Positions 36,310-50,000 of a DNA stretch of 64,000 bases are shown here, one piece after another. Source of the DNA: Typhlomys cinereus. Lineage: Eukaryota > Chordata > Mammalia > Rodentia > Platacanthomyidae. Position numbers and translations under genes: made by a program. The stretch lies in assembly GCA_023101885.1 (NCBI GenBank), contig JALPQD010000214.1, positions 3,100,001-3,164,000 on the forward strand. Reading direction: 5' to 3'. The notes below the pieces were generated by a model, which was not told where the DNA came from, ran no database searches, and saw nothing but the letters and a program-made list of their open reading frames with translations. How positions within the stretch are numbered: position 1 is the stretch's first letter; every line of letters begins with the position of its first letter.

Positions 36310-36345
<36 letters not shown>
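36035..36345 (+). mobile_element. CA-tail SINE, full length
   Basis: Head GGCTGGAGAGATGGCTCAGG with A-box TGGCTCAGGGGTTAAG, A-run with 'aatgccagcag', core 'gggcggagcctgggaaatcc' and a long interrupted (CA)n tail to 36345 followed by A/T-rich sequence. The best single reference copy for the family in this window. Confidence 0.9.
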
Positions 36346-36348
<3 letters not shown>

Positions 36349-36349
36349 A

Positions 36350-37735
36350 ATCAATAAATAAAATATTTAAAAAGGATAAAAATCATAATTCATCACTTTG
36401 CAGATTCTGAGCCAGAAGATTTGGGATGAGAATCAAGATTTTACAATTTCTAAGGAACTTCCCAATCCAGTGACACAATGAGGAAATGGCAGGCCTTTAA
36501 AGGACTTCAGAACCTCTGTAGTTCTCTTAAAGTACTGGTTGCTGAATTCTAATCAAAAAGTTCCAGATATGGTACACTTAAGGGACTTGATAACCTACTT
36601 CTTTAACAAGTTCCTAAGTGATTGTGAAGCTTCAAGTCTAGGGACCATACATTAAAGATTCAACAGTTCTTTATACCATGAAGTAGTAGCTCATCTTCTT
36701 GAGATGGAGTTTCTGCCCTGTAACCAGCCTCATGTGGCTTATCTTAATTTCTTATGAAACCTTCCACTGACGTAAAAATGTTTTCTTTTCAAATAGTTTT
36801 GGATGATTTTAAGCTAGACAACTTTGAACACTTCTAAAATTGCCTGAAATTGAACAAAACATACTTAAACAACTTGATAGCTCATCTCAGTTCAATTTTT
36901 CTTAGGGGCCCCAAGGTTCATTCTTAACTATTTTTTGGTTTGAGAAATTAAGTTAGAATTTTTTTTTAGTATCTAAAATACTCTCTTTCTTTTATTTTTT
37001 CATAGAATTCAGAGAAGAGGGAGGTAGTTTGCCAAGACCTATTTTTACTAAAAGTTCATCTTAATTGTTTAAAATCTAAAATTTTCTGTTCATTATCTCT
37101 ATGGACTAGTGATAAGCAAGTGCACATAAGTGAAATAAGGAAGACATACTTTAAAAAATTATGGTGACTTTTTAAAAATGAAGATTTAAGACATTTTATG
37201 ATTTGCCAATGATAGAATTTCAACATGGCAAAACAACAGCCTTCACAGGCATTCAATATAGTGATCTCTCAAGGATAAGGTGTCTTTTCAGTGTCCACAA
37301 CTGTCACAGAGTTTGACACCTAACAGACACTCAACAGCACGTGAATCACAATGAGTTGACTAAGAAGGATAATTAAAATTCTAAGACTTTGAAATTTAAA
37401 AAGAAGAGAACTGTAAAATGTTAAAAATGTATCGCTTCTATTTGCTTTCATTCTCTTTATGTTTTCTTGAAGTTTTTGATTGTAGCATTACTGAGAATTG
37501 CTCACAATCCTCAGAGTATCCCACCTGTTCTGCAGTTCTAGAGGTATATGTCAGCCTTCTGCCAATACAACATTTTGTGACTGTCATGTGTTAATATCAT
37601 GGTCCCTTGGGGAAGACACTTTGGGAATCACTGATATTTATCATCTCACATACCACTTAGGGTTTTTTTGTGGTGTGTATGTACACAAGAGGGCATTATA
37701 GTGGAGGCCCAAATTCTATATTACCTGAATTCTTT
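36350..37735. other. Intergenic DNA, no gene recognised
   Basis: AT-rich; only a short scrap of CA-tail SINE wording at about 37665-37712. Confidence 0.55.
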
Positions 37736-38025
37736 TAAGGGAGAAAGGGAGATTTATTCAGCTTACAGTTCCAGAGGAGATACAGTTTTTCATGGCAGAC
37801 ATGGCACGGCCAGAGCAAGAAGCTGGAGGAGGCCTAGGTCACTGTAAACATCTTGGAAGTTGAGAGCTGCAAGACTCCTGTTTCAAAAGCAGACTTCTCC
37901 AAGAGGTAGGGCGGGACTAATCCACGCTGTGACCACCGTCCTTCAGCAAGACTCTACCTCTCAAAGGTGCCATGACCTTCCCAAACACATGAAACTATGG
38001 AGGACACATTTCAAATTGGGATACA
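37736..38025 (-). mobile_element. MaLR-like LTR fragment
   Basis: Shares 'ggagatttattcagcttaca' and 'gttccagagg' with 7.9 kb and the LTRs at 17.7 and 31.1 kb. Boundaries unclear. Confidence 0.55.
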
Positions 38026-38448
38026 TTCCCACATGACAAGGTAGGACTGTTTGGGAGCTCAGCTGAGGGTCTCAGGACTCTACCACATCCTCCTTTTAGG
38101 AAGGAACATCTACAGACCAGATCTCCATGGTGTCTTGTCAGTCGTGGAAGCTGTTTTCTGGTTAAGATGACTCTTCTGTTCAGGGCACAGCATTCCAAAG
38201 ACACACAGGAAGTCACAAATGAACATAGACTCAATAGTATTGCAGATGTGGTTCAAGAACTACTGAGAAAACTCAAGAGAATCAAAGGTAGCAATCAGTA
38301 AGAACAAGAAATACCACACCACAGCAGAATCTTATACTGTGCAGTCTCCTCAGGACACAGCCAACCCTAGACTTTCTCCAAGTGGTTAGAACACACTTCC
38401 GGGGACTCATCCAAGGCTTCATCCCAGTCTGGCCTCATCCTTGGAATG

Positions 38449-38933
38449 TGTAGAACTATCCATTCAGGGAGCCCCTAGCCCCGGCTTCCCAATCCAGGAG
38501 GTCTGGCTGTGGACAAGCCTGAACACCTATGAACAAGCCTCGGACATTTCCCAATAGAAGAACCATGCAGGCAGGAGGGATGAACAACCAATGGGAGGGA
38601 GGGATGAACAACCAATGGGAAGGAGGGATGAAAAATGAATGGGAAGCAGCCATCTAACCTGTCTCTGCAATGGACACCTAGTAAACAGCTAAATGATTGG
38701 TGGCTGCCCCCACCCCCGGCGAAGAGGTGGCAACACCTGATTGGGACCTATATAAGCTCAAATACTTCCTTAAATAAAATGAGTCTACTGCAGCTCACCT
38801 CTGCCTGCTCCTCACCTGACTTCCTGAGTCTGTGTGGTGAATCCACTCTGCTCACCCCCTTGCCTCAAGCCTCCAGGTTCTTGCTGACTTTCCCTCTCAT
38901 TTCTCCAGCTGGTCCAGCAGGGATTTAGCAACA
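38449..38933 (+). mobile_element. Solo LTR with 6-bp target duplication and expanded CCAAT repeat
   Basis: A 485-bp LTR from TGTAGAACTATCC to GATTTAGCAACA, flanked by exact GGAATG copies (38443-38448 and 38934-38939). Same family as 34282-34640. TATATAAG lies at 38749-38756 and AATAAA at 38773-38778, a spacing seen in class II LTRs. U3 contains three tandem 24-bp units at about 38574-38645, two with intact CCAAT. No viral genes are attached. Confidence 0.92.
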
Positions 38934-39429
38934 GGAATGTATCTGAAGAAGTCCTTGAATATACTTTTGCCTTCCAGTATGACAGGCATATGCCACCATA
39001 CCTAGCTGTTGAGGGGACTAGGGGATTGAATGTATGACTTCCCCTGTTTGTGTCTCTGGCCATTTCTTTCTTAAGCCTGTGGTTAGGGCAGGGGTTCTTT
39101 TTGAACAATAGGTTGAAGTCTTTCAGCTGTTTGCATGAGCATATGGTTTATTTACGCAGCAAAAGCTTCTGGGCTTTGCTGGTAAAGTCAATGGCAACAA
39201 CAGGAGGGTTCTTTGAGCCAAAAAGAGACAAGTTCCTCAGCAAGTTAACTGATCAGCAGCTTCAGGAAGGACCTGGGAGGGTGACATTGGCATTCTTCCC
39301 CCTAGCTCCAACTCGTGAATGTTCTTAATTAATTTAACAAGATATAGCAATCTATGTTTGTTTTCTATGACTATTTGAGAGGATAATCTAAGTGAAGTCT
39401 AGAGAAGCCACTTGGTACACAGAAAGCCA

Positions 39430-39548
39430 GAGCATGACAATTGCCTGAATTTAGACTTTAAGGCCAGCCTGAGCAAAATAGTGGAACCCCTTCCCCCATA
39501 TCAAAATAAATAGATAGATAGATGAGAGATAGATAGATAGATAGATAA
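39430..39548 (+). repeat. B1 3' scrap followed by (GATA)n
   Basis: 'taaggccagcctgagcaaaa' and 'gtggaacccc' resemble the end of a B1 element, followed by A-rich sequence and about ten GATA units (39508-39547, one imperfect). Confidence 0.65.
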
Positions 39549-40109
39549 TGACAATTCAAATCTTTCAAGTTGCTAATCTTACCTTTTTCCAAGCTTTTAT
39601 GAAATTTCTGAGAACTTAGAAAACTGATAGCTAATTAGTACTTCACTTCTGCTGAGCTTTTAAATATATCTATTCTATGAAAATGTCAAAGAATAAAAAA
39701 ATAAAACATATTCTATTACATTATAGTGGGTAGCTGAATATTTATTTTCATAAAATGATAATGCAAGCTATTTATATGACTTCTTTCTACTTCAAATACT
39801 TTGAGATCATTTTGAGCAAGTATGCTGAGGTAAATGGATTATCTGCAAGATATTCAGTAAGAATCTTCAACCCATCTGTTTGCACAGTTAAACTAGAGAA
39901 AATAGTCAAAGTACCAAGCCCATTTTATCCATTTTCATGTGTATATGCTAGCGTTCACATGCAGTACATGCGAAGGTGGTCCATAATTGATCATCTATCA
40001 CTCTGTATCTTGTTCTTTTTGAGAGTGTCTTTTATGATATCGAAAGCTCACTGGTATGGCCAGTCCATTTAGTTTTCTTGCTTTTGTGATATCCAGAAGA
40101 TGGAAATCT

Positions 40110-40300
40110 TTTTTTTTTTCTTTTTATGTGTTTGTGTGTATGGGGTGAATGCAGGTATGTAATGTGTTTGCATGTATGTGTTAGTGCCACGAAGTATGCA
40201 GATACATGTGCACATGAGTGTGGATGTCCAAGGTTGATATACTGGAACATCCGTGATCACTATTCCACTTCACTGTTTATGATTTTCAAAGACAAGTCTA
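40110..40300 (-). mobile_element. B4/RSINE-like SINE
   Basis: TG-rich left part, then 'tggatgtccaaggttgatat', 'ggaacatccgtgatcactat' and 'tccacttcactg', which follow the B4-type order in reverse. Confidence 0.55.
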
Positions 40301-40569
40301 GAAATGGCACCGAGTCTGCTTACTAACATTTTATTTATAATTCAACATGAAAATAATTTAAGTTATACTTGCTCAAAAGTTTGTGGAATCAGCTGGAGAA
40401 GGTGACAGGCTCAGACACCTTATTGTTTTAAGCCTTGATTTCTAATTAAGCTCAGAGCTGACCAATAGAATTCAATGGTTAGCCAACTTGCTCCGAGGGA
40501 CTCCCATTGTCTGCCTTCTGGAACTGGAATTTTAGAGAAGCAATCAGCATTTTTATAAAGGATCTTGGG

Positions 40570-40645
40570 AGCTGAACACTGGTCCTTTTGTTGCCTGACA
40601 AGTACTTTAACCACTCATCCATCTCCCTAGCCTGCAGTCTCCACC
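40570..40645 (-). mobile_element. B2-type SINE head fragment
   Basis: 'gctgaacactggtcctttt', 'caagtactttaaccactc' and 'atccatctccctagcc' read in reverse as the tRNA-like head of B2. Confidence 0.6.
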
Positions 40646-40649
40646 ATGT

Positions 40650-42184
40650 AAGACAAATTACAAGCAAATTGCTTTACACAACCAGCATTTTATGTGTGAT
40701 CTGAGGATCACAGCTCTAGTCCTTTCACTTGCTTGGCAAGCCTTTTAATCACCAAGTCGTCACCCCAACCCCAAGGCCACTTTCAAAATTGTGGGTATTT
40801 AAATGTAGCTTATGAAGATTCTGAATTCAACCTACAAAGTTCTAACTTCATATCGAATTGTGTATGCATCATAAACTAAGTGCATAACACACCTTTGGAA
40901 AGAAAGACACTCATCCAATGGTATTTCTCTTGGTTTCTGAACTACATTTTCCTTCATATTCATGGATGACTTCTCAAGGCGTTATGGCAGCAGATTGTGG
41001 AGAGGGAAGCTGAAGATCTTGCTGAGGTTCATACTGCTGAAAAAATTGTGTTGGAACAATCCAAATGATTTGTAAGCATGGCCATGATAGTTAAAACTGC
41101 CTTATGCATCTTCAAAGAACCAGATACCTCCAATGCCTAGGCCCAGGCAAAACAACACCTCCTTTTTTATTCATTCATGGTCCCACTCACCCAAGTAGCA
41201 AGAGCACCTGCTGCAAGCAAGCACTGTCTCAGTGCCAAGACCTAACCGCAGAGCAAATGGTCCTTGTCATTCCAGTGTTAATGATTTTTTTCTGTATTTC
41301 TGTTTTGGCAACTAATAAAATCTGGTTATTTGGGCTAACTTCTGATAGATAGGAAATATTTTGATGTCAGCCTAACTGTCTTACTTATCACAATGTTGCA
41401 TGGCTGTAAGAAAATTGATGTGTGATGAATGAATGATGGATGAGTAAATGATCAATCTTTCTGGTCTATCATTACTGAATAAGGTAAGTTATTTTTATCC
41501 TTCTGAAATGGAACCAAGCAAACTCAACCTTGATCATTATGGATTAGAATCCTGTGAAATACCTGAGTACCAAGGAAACCATAATAAGTGGATTTCAGCG
41601 CTATCCAAAGAATTTTTGTAATTATAAAGTACAGTTTTTATAGTCTAACATTATTGAATCAAGATAGAACAATGTTTTTTAAATGCAGAATAACATATTT
41701 ATATAATAGACTTAATGTTTATGTAAGAGAAGCTGTTAATGCATATTAGGAAATGATTACATCATATGAAATTGCAATGGGTAGCTTAATTTTTTAAATA
41801 TTTCATTATGTCTAATAATGGTTCACTGAACCAAGATTAAAAATTATCTCTATAGTTTATTTTAGGAAAAATTCTTTTGTTTGTGCCAAGTAGCTTTAGA
41901 AAAAAATAGGCTACCCCCAAAACATTTAAATGAGATTAGTATGCATAAGGTTTAGGAAGAAAGGAAATGGCTGTGATTGGAACACTTTCTCTCCTTTCTA
42001 AGAATATGTCAGTTTGGATTTGGTTTATTTCTTTCTTCTTTTTCTTTTCCCAGTGCTGCCTTTTTAACTTTTATTTTTCACAAATACAAGTTATTTTAAT
42101 CTAAAGTATTTTTTCCCATGAGCATATTCACTTATGAGATTTTTTGTGAATATTTAAGTTTTAACTTACATTCTTCAGTTTTAA
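40650..42184. other. Intergenic DNA, no gene recognised
   Basis: AT-rich, no convincing repeat or gene seen by eye. Confidence 0.5.
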
Positions 42185-42201
42185 TTATTTTTGTGTGTGC
42201 T

Positions 42202-42250
<49 letters not shown>

Positions 42251-42482
42251 CAGAGGGCATTGTGTGTCCCTTTGAAGGACTAAGGGTGATTTTAAGAATC
42301 ATAGTGGATTGCTTCTACCTCCTTTTTGCTTTGCTCTTGCGTTTCCCAGGCTCTGCCCACCAGAACCAGAAGTGCAGACCACATGTTTCTGCCTTAGTGT
42401 TTTTACATGAGATCTAGGATTTGAACTCAGGACTTTCTGCTTGTGAGGCAGAGTTTTAGCCCTTGAACCATCTCTTTAGCCC
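42185..42482 (-). mobile_element. CA-tail SINE, full length
   Basis: Tail of about 24 TG units at 42203-42250, core 'cgtttcccaggctctgccc', head near 42480 ('gaaccatctctttagcc' on plus). Confidence 0.87.
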
Positions 42483-43766
42483 TGCTCTTCAATTTTAAAT
42501 GCAGAGGAACAAAGGGAGGAAATTTCATTTCACTGGTTTTGTCCATGAGAGAATATACAATGTGAAGCCAATCCTACCGCTATGTATCTACAACACATAT
42601 ATTTCACTTGTCTTTCAAGAGGCCATTGCTATCAGTTTGAAAGACAGGCATGTGGAGGACCAGTTTCAGATAATGGGAAGAATTTGTCTGAATCCCATAA
42701 CCTTGTACAATTGTGATGTGTTTCTGATTACCAAGAAAATGATAAATCCAAGTTCTATTGTACCAGACCCATACTGAAGCAATCACTTAGTTTCTATGTC
42801 AACTTTTTGAATGCTTAGATAGGTTACATGAAATTGGGCATTGGCTTCAATGTCACAACAATGATGTAGATGACTGAAGGATGGATTGCCAAGCTGTTCT
42901 TAAAGTTACATTGTTTCCAAAGTCCATAAACACCTCAGTTTTGTATTGTATTTCCAGGGTGTTCAAAGAGATAAATCTCCTGCAGGACAGCTTGTTCCTG
43001 TGCCAGTGGTTCCTGATTCTTTTTTGTAAAACAGGAACACAGTTTAATGCTGTTTTGTTGGCAACAATGCAATTCTTTCACATAACTTTGAGCACAGCTC
43101 TTTGTTAATATTTCTTGTGATAAAGGCCTCCTTTTAGTGTTAGGCATAAAATGGACAGAAAAAAAAGATAAAACAGAGAAAAAGGTTTCTAAAGTACACT
43201 GAAGTCTGCATTTCTGAGAGAGAACTTCATGTATAACTCCTCCATTGCATTTCACTATTTATAGAAACAATCAGCCAGCAATTTCATTGTTCTTCAGGTG
43301 GAATCCTGCATATTCTTATGTGACTATATGCCTTGCCTTTTCAACCCTGCATCTCACTGCTGCTGTGTTCTACAGTCATGCTCAAATATGTGAGGCCTTG
43401 AGCACATGTTGGGATTTTTACCTTTTGAAACTCCCTCCTTCTGATTCTCCTGGCACAACGCTCGTTCCTCAGGAATCATTTGTCTCTTAAAAGGAATTTT
43501 TCCTCCGCCTGCCTCTGGCAAAGCTCTCCGTGCATTCATGCAGATCTCTCACTTACACGAATATAGCCTTGCCAAGTTGCACTTATTGTTTCATAACTTG
43601 TATATTTCTCCCCACTTACTGTAAGCTTCTTGGAGTTGAAGACAGTGGCTCATATATTATTTAACCATACTGAATACCATTACCATATCTAAATACTAAG
43701 TACCTTACTGTCATTGGATGTGCAGGGTTCAAACTTCTCTGATTAACTCAATCTTTAAAACTTGTT

Positions 43767-43985
43767 TATGGGCTGCAAAGATGGCTCAGAGGTTAAATCC
43801 TTTGCCTCTCATGCAAAAGGACCTGAATTTGGATCCCTAGATTCCAAGTAAAAATGCCTCGGGCAGAAATGGTGGCATCTTGCACTTGTGGACTTCCTGC
43901 TCCTCAGAATTCAACAGAGTCCAGAGGAAAACCCAAACATGGCTAGAGGACAAACACCATACATCTGAGGTCTTCTAAATCATCC
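43767..43985 (+). mobile_element. CA-tail SINE variant, head and core
   Basis: Head 'gggctgcaaagatggctcag', then 'aaaaatgcctcgggcagaaa' and 'tggtggcatcttgcacttgtgg'. The distal core diverges and there is no CA tail. It abuts the 5' region of the large L1. Confidence 0.65.
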
Positions 43986-44034
43986 CATCACATGGGAGCG
44001 AATCTTTGCATCTAGCTCTAAGATAAGTAAACCC

Positions 44035-47000
44035 TTTTTACCATCCTGTTACTCTCAATTATTAGACACCATAGTTTAACATTTCCAAATAGCCCACCCA
44101 AAAACCCATACAACTTCAGGGACTATACCATTGACCCTCGCATATTGCCAAGGAAGTAAACCTAAAAAGTGAACCAATCTTCAATCCCTGTCTACTAAAC
44201 CCACTTTAATTGATGTGCTAATAGTCCAATAGCCTCATCTAGAAAATAACACCAACTACCAGACAGGCATATCCAACTCCAGGGCAAACACTAGCAATAA
44301 CTGCTCAAGTGTAGTAATACTGCCAATTCATTCAGTCGAAAACAAACAAAAACAAAAAAGGACATAAGAGATAAAACAAAAATGCCCATGTCAAAGTGCA
44401 AATCCATGAGAAATAAAAACCAAAACAATACATCACCTACAAAAAGAATCAACTCCATAATGATGGAATCCAACAAGAATAAATTCACAGAAAGTAGCCA
44501 AGAAAGCCATACCCAAGATAATGATTTTCAAAGCCTGGATCTTTACTATGATCAAAACAATGAAAGAGGAAATATGGGAAGAGTTAAAAAATAATTTCAT
44601 CAACCAGTTTGAACAGGAACACAACAGGCACTTGGAGGAGATGAGAAAAGCAGTTAAAGAAACAAAAGTAGGCATAGAACAGTCAAAGCAATCTCAAGCA
44701 GAGTTTAAATTCAAACTAAAAGACAAGCTATCTTCAACCCAGAACTCAACAGAGAGTCTTATCAGCAGAACTAATGAAGCAGAAAATAGACTGTCAGATC
44801 TTGAAGACAAAGTTAAAGAACAAACAAGTTCAATCTAAGAGACTGTTAAAGCCAAAAAGATACTTGAGAGGAATATTCAAGGGTAATGGGAAACCTTGAA
44901 GTGTGCATTCATGAAACACCAGAATAAGAATCCTAAAATACCACACCTGAAGAATTTTTTTCAAATTATCATAAAGGAAAACTTTCCACATCTAAAAAAG
45001 AGAGGTCCATCCAAATACAAGAGACATTCTGCACCCCAGATATGACCAAAATAGAAACTCACCACAGAAAACAATAGTCAAAATATTACACATATAAAAC
45101 AAAGAGAAATTGCTGAGAGCTTCAAGAGAAAAAAATAAGTCATTTTTAAAGGTAAACCTATTAAAATAACAAATGATTTTTCAATGGAAATGGTAAAAGC
45201 CAGAAGAGCTAGGAAAGATGTACTTCAAGTCATGAATGAGCACAAATATCAACCTAGGATGATCTACCCATCAAAACTATCACTCATGATCAAGGGTGAA
45301 AGAAAAATTTTCCACCATAAAAAACAACAAAAAGGCTTACCAAACCAGTCCTTCAAAAAATTCTAGAAAAGATACTCAAGCTTGAAGAAAAGAACAAGCA
45401 TATCCAGAAGGATAGAAATGGAAGTTTAATTCCACCACAACTTACAAGCTACATAATATATTTATGAAAGTCACTAAACACAAAAATGTCAGGAATCAAA
45501 AGTAATTTCTCTATTATAACCCTAAATGTCAATGGAATTAATTCACCAGTCAAAAGACACAGGTTATAAACATGGATTAGACATCAAAATCAATCCATCT
45601 GCTGCCTTTAGGAAACATATCTCACCAAAAGGATAGGCACATTCTAAAAGTAAAAGACTGGTCAAATATTCTTCAAGCTAGTGGAACAAGGAAACAAGGA
45701 TGGGTAGCAATTATGTTATCTGGTAAAGTGGACTTCAAACCAAAGAAAATCATAAGAGATACAGAAGAATACTACATTTTAGTCACAGGAACAATTAACC
45801 AGGAAGACTTCAAAATACTGAACATATATGTACCGAATATGGGCTCCTCCACATTTGTCAAACTAACACATAAAGTCTAAAACAAGAAATAAATCCCAAA
45901 ATGATAATAGATTTCAACACCCTACTGTCTACATGGGATAAATCAAGAGACCAAAAACTCAACAGACATACATTGGAACTGAACCAAACCCTTATTGAAA
46001 TAGACCTAAAAGATTTCTATTGAACCTTACATCCAAGCACCAAGGAATACACATTCTTCTCAGCAGCCCACAGAACTTTCTCCAGAATAGACCACATATT
46101 GGGCCACAAAACAAATCTCCACATATACCAACAAGAAAGTTGAAATTATATTCTGTACCCTATCAGACTACCATGGTGTAAAGCTTAGCATCCATAACAC
46201 AACAAATAGCAGAAAATACACTGACTCTTGTAAGTTAAACACTATAATGCTGAATGAGTAATGGGATCAGAAAGAAATCAAAAGGAATTTCAAAATTCCC
46301 TAGAAGCAAATGATAATAAAAATACAACACATCAAAATCTCTGGGACACAATGAAAGCTGTCCTAAGAGGCAAGTTTATAGCTCTCAATGCCTATGTCAA
46401 AAAAATTGAAACTTCACAAGTAAATAACTTAACAATGTAGCTTAAAGCTTTAGAGATACAAGAGCAATCCAATCCCAAAAGTAGTAGAAGAGAGGAGATT
46501 AACAAAGTCATAGTTGAAATAGGTGAAATTGAGATAAGGAAAATGATACAAAGAATCAACCAGACAAAAAGCTGGTTCCTTGAAAAAATCAATAAGATTG
46601 ATACACCTCTAGTTAAATTAACCAAAATCAAGAAAGAGAAAACCAAATTAACAAAATTAGAAATGAAAATGTAGTTATCAAAACTGATACCCAAGAAATT
46701 TAGAGAATTATAAGGTCATATTTCAAAAACTTATATTCCACAAAATTTGATAACTCAAAAGAAATGAAGAATTTCTGAGTAAGCACAACTTACCTAAACT
46801 GAATCAGGAAGTTTGAATTATTTAAATAGTCCTATAACAAATGAGGAAATTGATCTCAAATCTTCCCACCAAAAAATGTCTGGACCAGATGGATTCAGCA
46901 CAGAATTCTACCAGACATTTAAAGAACAACTAACACCACTACTGCTTAAAATATCCCATAAAATAGCAGAGGAAGGAACACTTCCAATTCTTTCTAAGAA

Positions 47001-50000
47001 GCTAATGTACTAATCCCAAAACCTAATAAAGATACACTTAAAAAAGAAAACTACAGACCAATCTCTTTGATGAACACAGATGCAAAGATTCTCAACAAAA
47101 TCTTACTAAATCAGATTCAAAAACACATCAAAAAGATCATTCACTATGATCAAGTAGGTTTTATCCTAGGCATACAAGGTTGGTTCAACATATGCAAATC
47201 AATAAATATAATCCCTCATATAAACCAATCCAAAGTCCAAGACCACATGATACTCTCAATAGATGCAGAAAGAGCTTTTGACAAGATCCAACAGCCCTTC
47301 ATGATCAAAACACTAGAGACAGTTGGAAAGGAAGGAACCTATCATCAACATAGTAAAAGCTGTATACAACAAGCCTACAGCAAGGATTATACTCAATGGA
47401 AAAACTTGAAGCATTCCCGCTTGGATCAGGAACCAGACAAGGCTGTTCACTCTCACCACTTCTATTCAATATTGTACTTGAAGTCCTAGCTAGAGCGGCA
47501 AGACAACAGAGGGAGATAAAAGGGATTCAAATCAGCAAGGAAGAAGTCAAGATATCTCTATTTGCAGATGACATGATCATATACCTGAGTGATCCTAAAA
47601 ATTCCACAAGGAAACTCCTGAAACTAATATATAAGTTCAGCAGGGTGGCAGGTTACAAAATAAACGTGCAAAAATCAGTACCCTTCCCATATGACAAGGA
47701 TGAAAAAAGCGAAAAAGTCCTAAAAGAAAAAAAATTCCATTTCTATAGCCCCTAAAAAGTGAAATACCTTGGTATAAATCTAACCAAAGAAGTGAGAGAC
47801 CTTGATAATGAAAACTTTAAATCCCTAAGGAGAGAAATTACAGAAGACAATCAGAAGGTAGAAAGACCTCCCATGCTCCTGGATCGGCAGAATCAACATC
47901 ACAAAAATGACCTTCTTACCAAAAGCAATATACAGATTCAACACTATACCAAACAAAATCCTAATCTTTAAAAAAATTGACCAAACAATCTCAAAATTCA
48001 TATGGAAGAACAAAAGACCCAGGATAGCAAAAACAATCCTGAGGTATCATCATACCAAACCTTAATGTATACTACAAATCCATAGTAATAAAAACAGCTT
48101 GGTACTGGCTCCAAAATAGACATGTAGATTAATGGATAAGTGTTGAAGTCCCAGATATAAGCCCACACAACTACAGCCATTTGATCTTTGACATAGCAGC
48201 CCAAAAAACTCAATGGAAAAAGAACAACATCTTCAACAAATGGTGCTGGCAAAACTGGATGTTCACATGCAGAAGATAGACTGGACTCTACTTGTCACCA
48301 TGCACAAAAATTAATTCCAAATGGATCAAGTACCTTAATAGTAAACCAGAGCCTATAAAAACCCTAGTTGAAAGGGTAGGGAAATTTCTTTTTATATATA
48401 TATTTTATTTACTTTTTATTTTTTATTTTTTTAAACATTTATTATTATTATTTCCGCTCATACAAACTTAGTAGGTACACCGGTTCCCTCCCTCCCTCCC
48501 CCTCCCCCTGACCCCCCTGCTCCCCCTTCCCTCACCCCTCCCTCCCCATCCCCCAGTGCCTCTCCCCCCAATCCCCAGAGAATCCTTTAATGAGCATGCC
48601 AGTCTCTCCTCTGGGCCCTCCTCTCCGATGACATACAAGGACCCAGTGGCATTTCCCTGAATCCTTTCCTGTGTTCCCCTTAAGCATAGGAACACTACTG
48701 TGGCTGCCAATCCCTTGCCTCCAAGGATCTTGGTGCCTTTAGCAAATGCTAGACTTTGTGGGGTCAATAATGTGTTGGACATTGCACAGGGCATGCAAAG
48801 TCCAATTATGATTGCTTCGGCCCTAACTTGTGTGGAGTATCTTGCATATCATTGCTCCTCCCATCCTTGTGCTCTTACAATCTTACCGTCGTAGAGAACT
48901 TTCTTGAGCTGATTGGGCTAGGCCAATAGTTTCTAAACAGAAATCTAATAGCATAATTCAACAACACTCAACATATGGGATTTTATGAAATTAAAGAGCT
49001 TCTGTTCAGATAAAGAGATTGTAAACTAAGCAAAAAGGCAACCCACGGAATGGGAGAAAATCTTCACTAACCACATATATGATAGAATTCCATTATCCAG
49101 AGTCCACGGAGAACTTAAAAAACTAAACATCAAGGAGATAAATAGCCAAATTTAAAAATGGGCCTTGGAATTCAAAAGAAACTTTTCCAGGGATGAAATT
49201 GAAATGTCTAACAAATATCTTAAAAAATGTTCCACATCGTTAGCCATCAGAAAAATGCAAATCAAAACTTCCCTGAGATATTATCTCATTCAGGTAAGGA
49301 TAGCAAAATCCTGATGCAATCCAATACAAACAACACCAAATATTGGAGAGGATGTGGAGAGAAGGGAGCCTTCATTTACTGGTGTGAATGCAGGCTTATA
49401 CAACCACTCTGGCAATCAGTATGGCATTTTCAAAAAAGTTAAAGATTGAAGTGCCATATGACCCTGCTATACCACTTCTGGGAATATTCCCCCATAATGC
49501 AAATATTCAATTCGGTGACAGGAACACAATCAGTTCATTGCAGCATTATTTACAATAGCAAAGCCATGGAATTAACCCAAATGCCCAACAGTTGACCAAC
49601 TGATAAGGAAAATCTGACACATTGATACAATAGAATACTACTCAGTCCTCAAAAAAGATGAATTAATGAAATTTTCCAAGCAATGGATGGAATTAGAAAA
49701 AATTATATTGAGTAAGTATCTTAGATACAGAAAGTTAGAAACCATACATATTCACTAATTAGTGGGTCTTAGTTCCAAACCCACTTAATGTCATATTCAA
49801 AGGTAAATCTCTGTAATACCTACTCGGTAATAACTACTCTGTAAAGGATTATAAAAAGGCAGGAAGGGGAAGGAAGACCTTAAAAGAAAGGAGATAGGGG
49901 ATCATGCTTAAGTAGAGAAAATAGGCCATAGGTCAAATATTGTCTGTAAAGTAGCGAGACATCTGGAGTAGCTCAAACTCACTTCTCTTCCTGGTCATTT

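Noticed and set aside
47067..47755. Reverse-transcriptase-like frames that might suggest an active element
   Set aside because: The RT region is broken into overlapping frames by indels and the endonuclease region has stops, so the L1 is inactive.
48468..48794. 108-codon minus-strand frame with Gly/Arg-rich end, and similar frames at 23055-23351 and 32253-32498
   Set aside because: Repeated in several L1 3' ends; it is the L1 3' UTR and polypurine tract, not a gene family.
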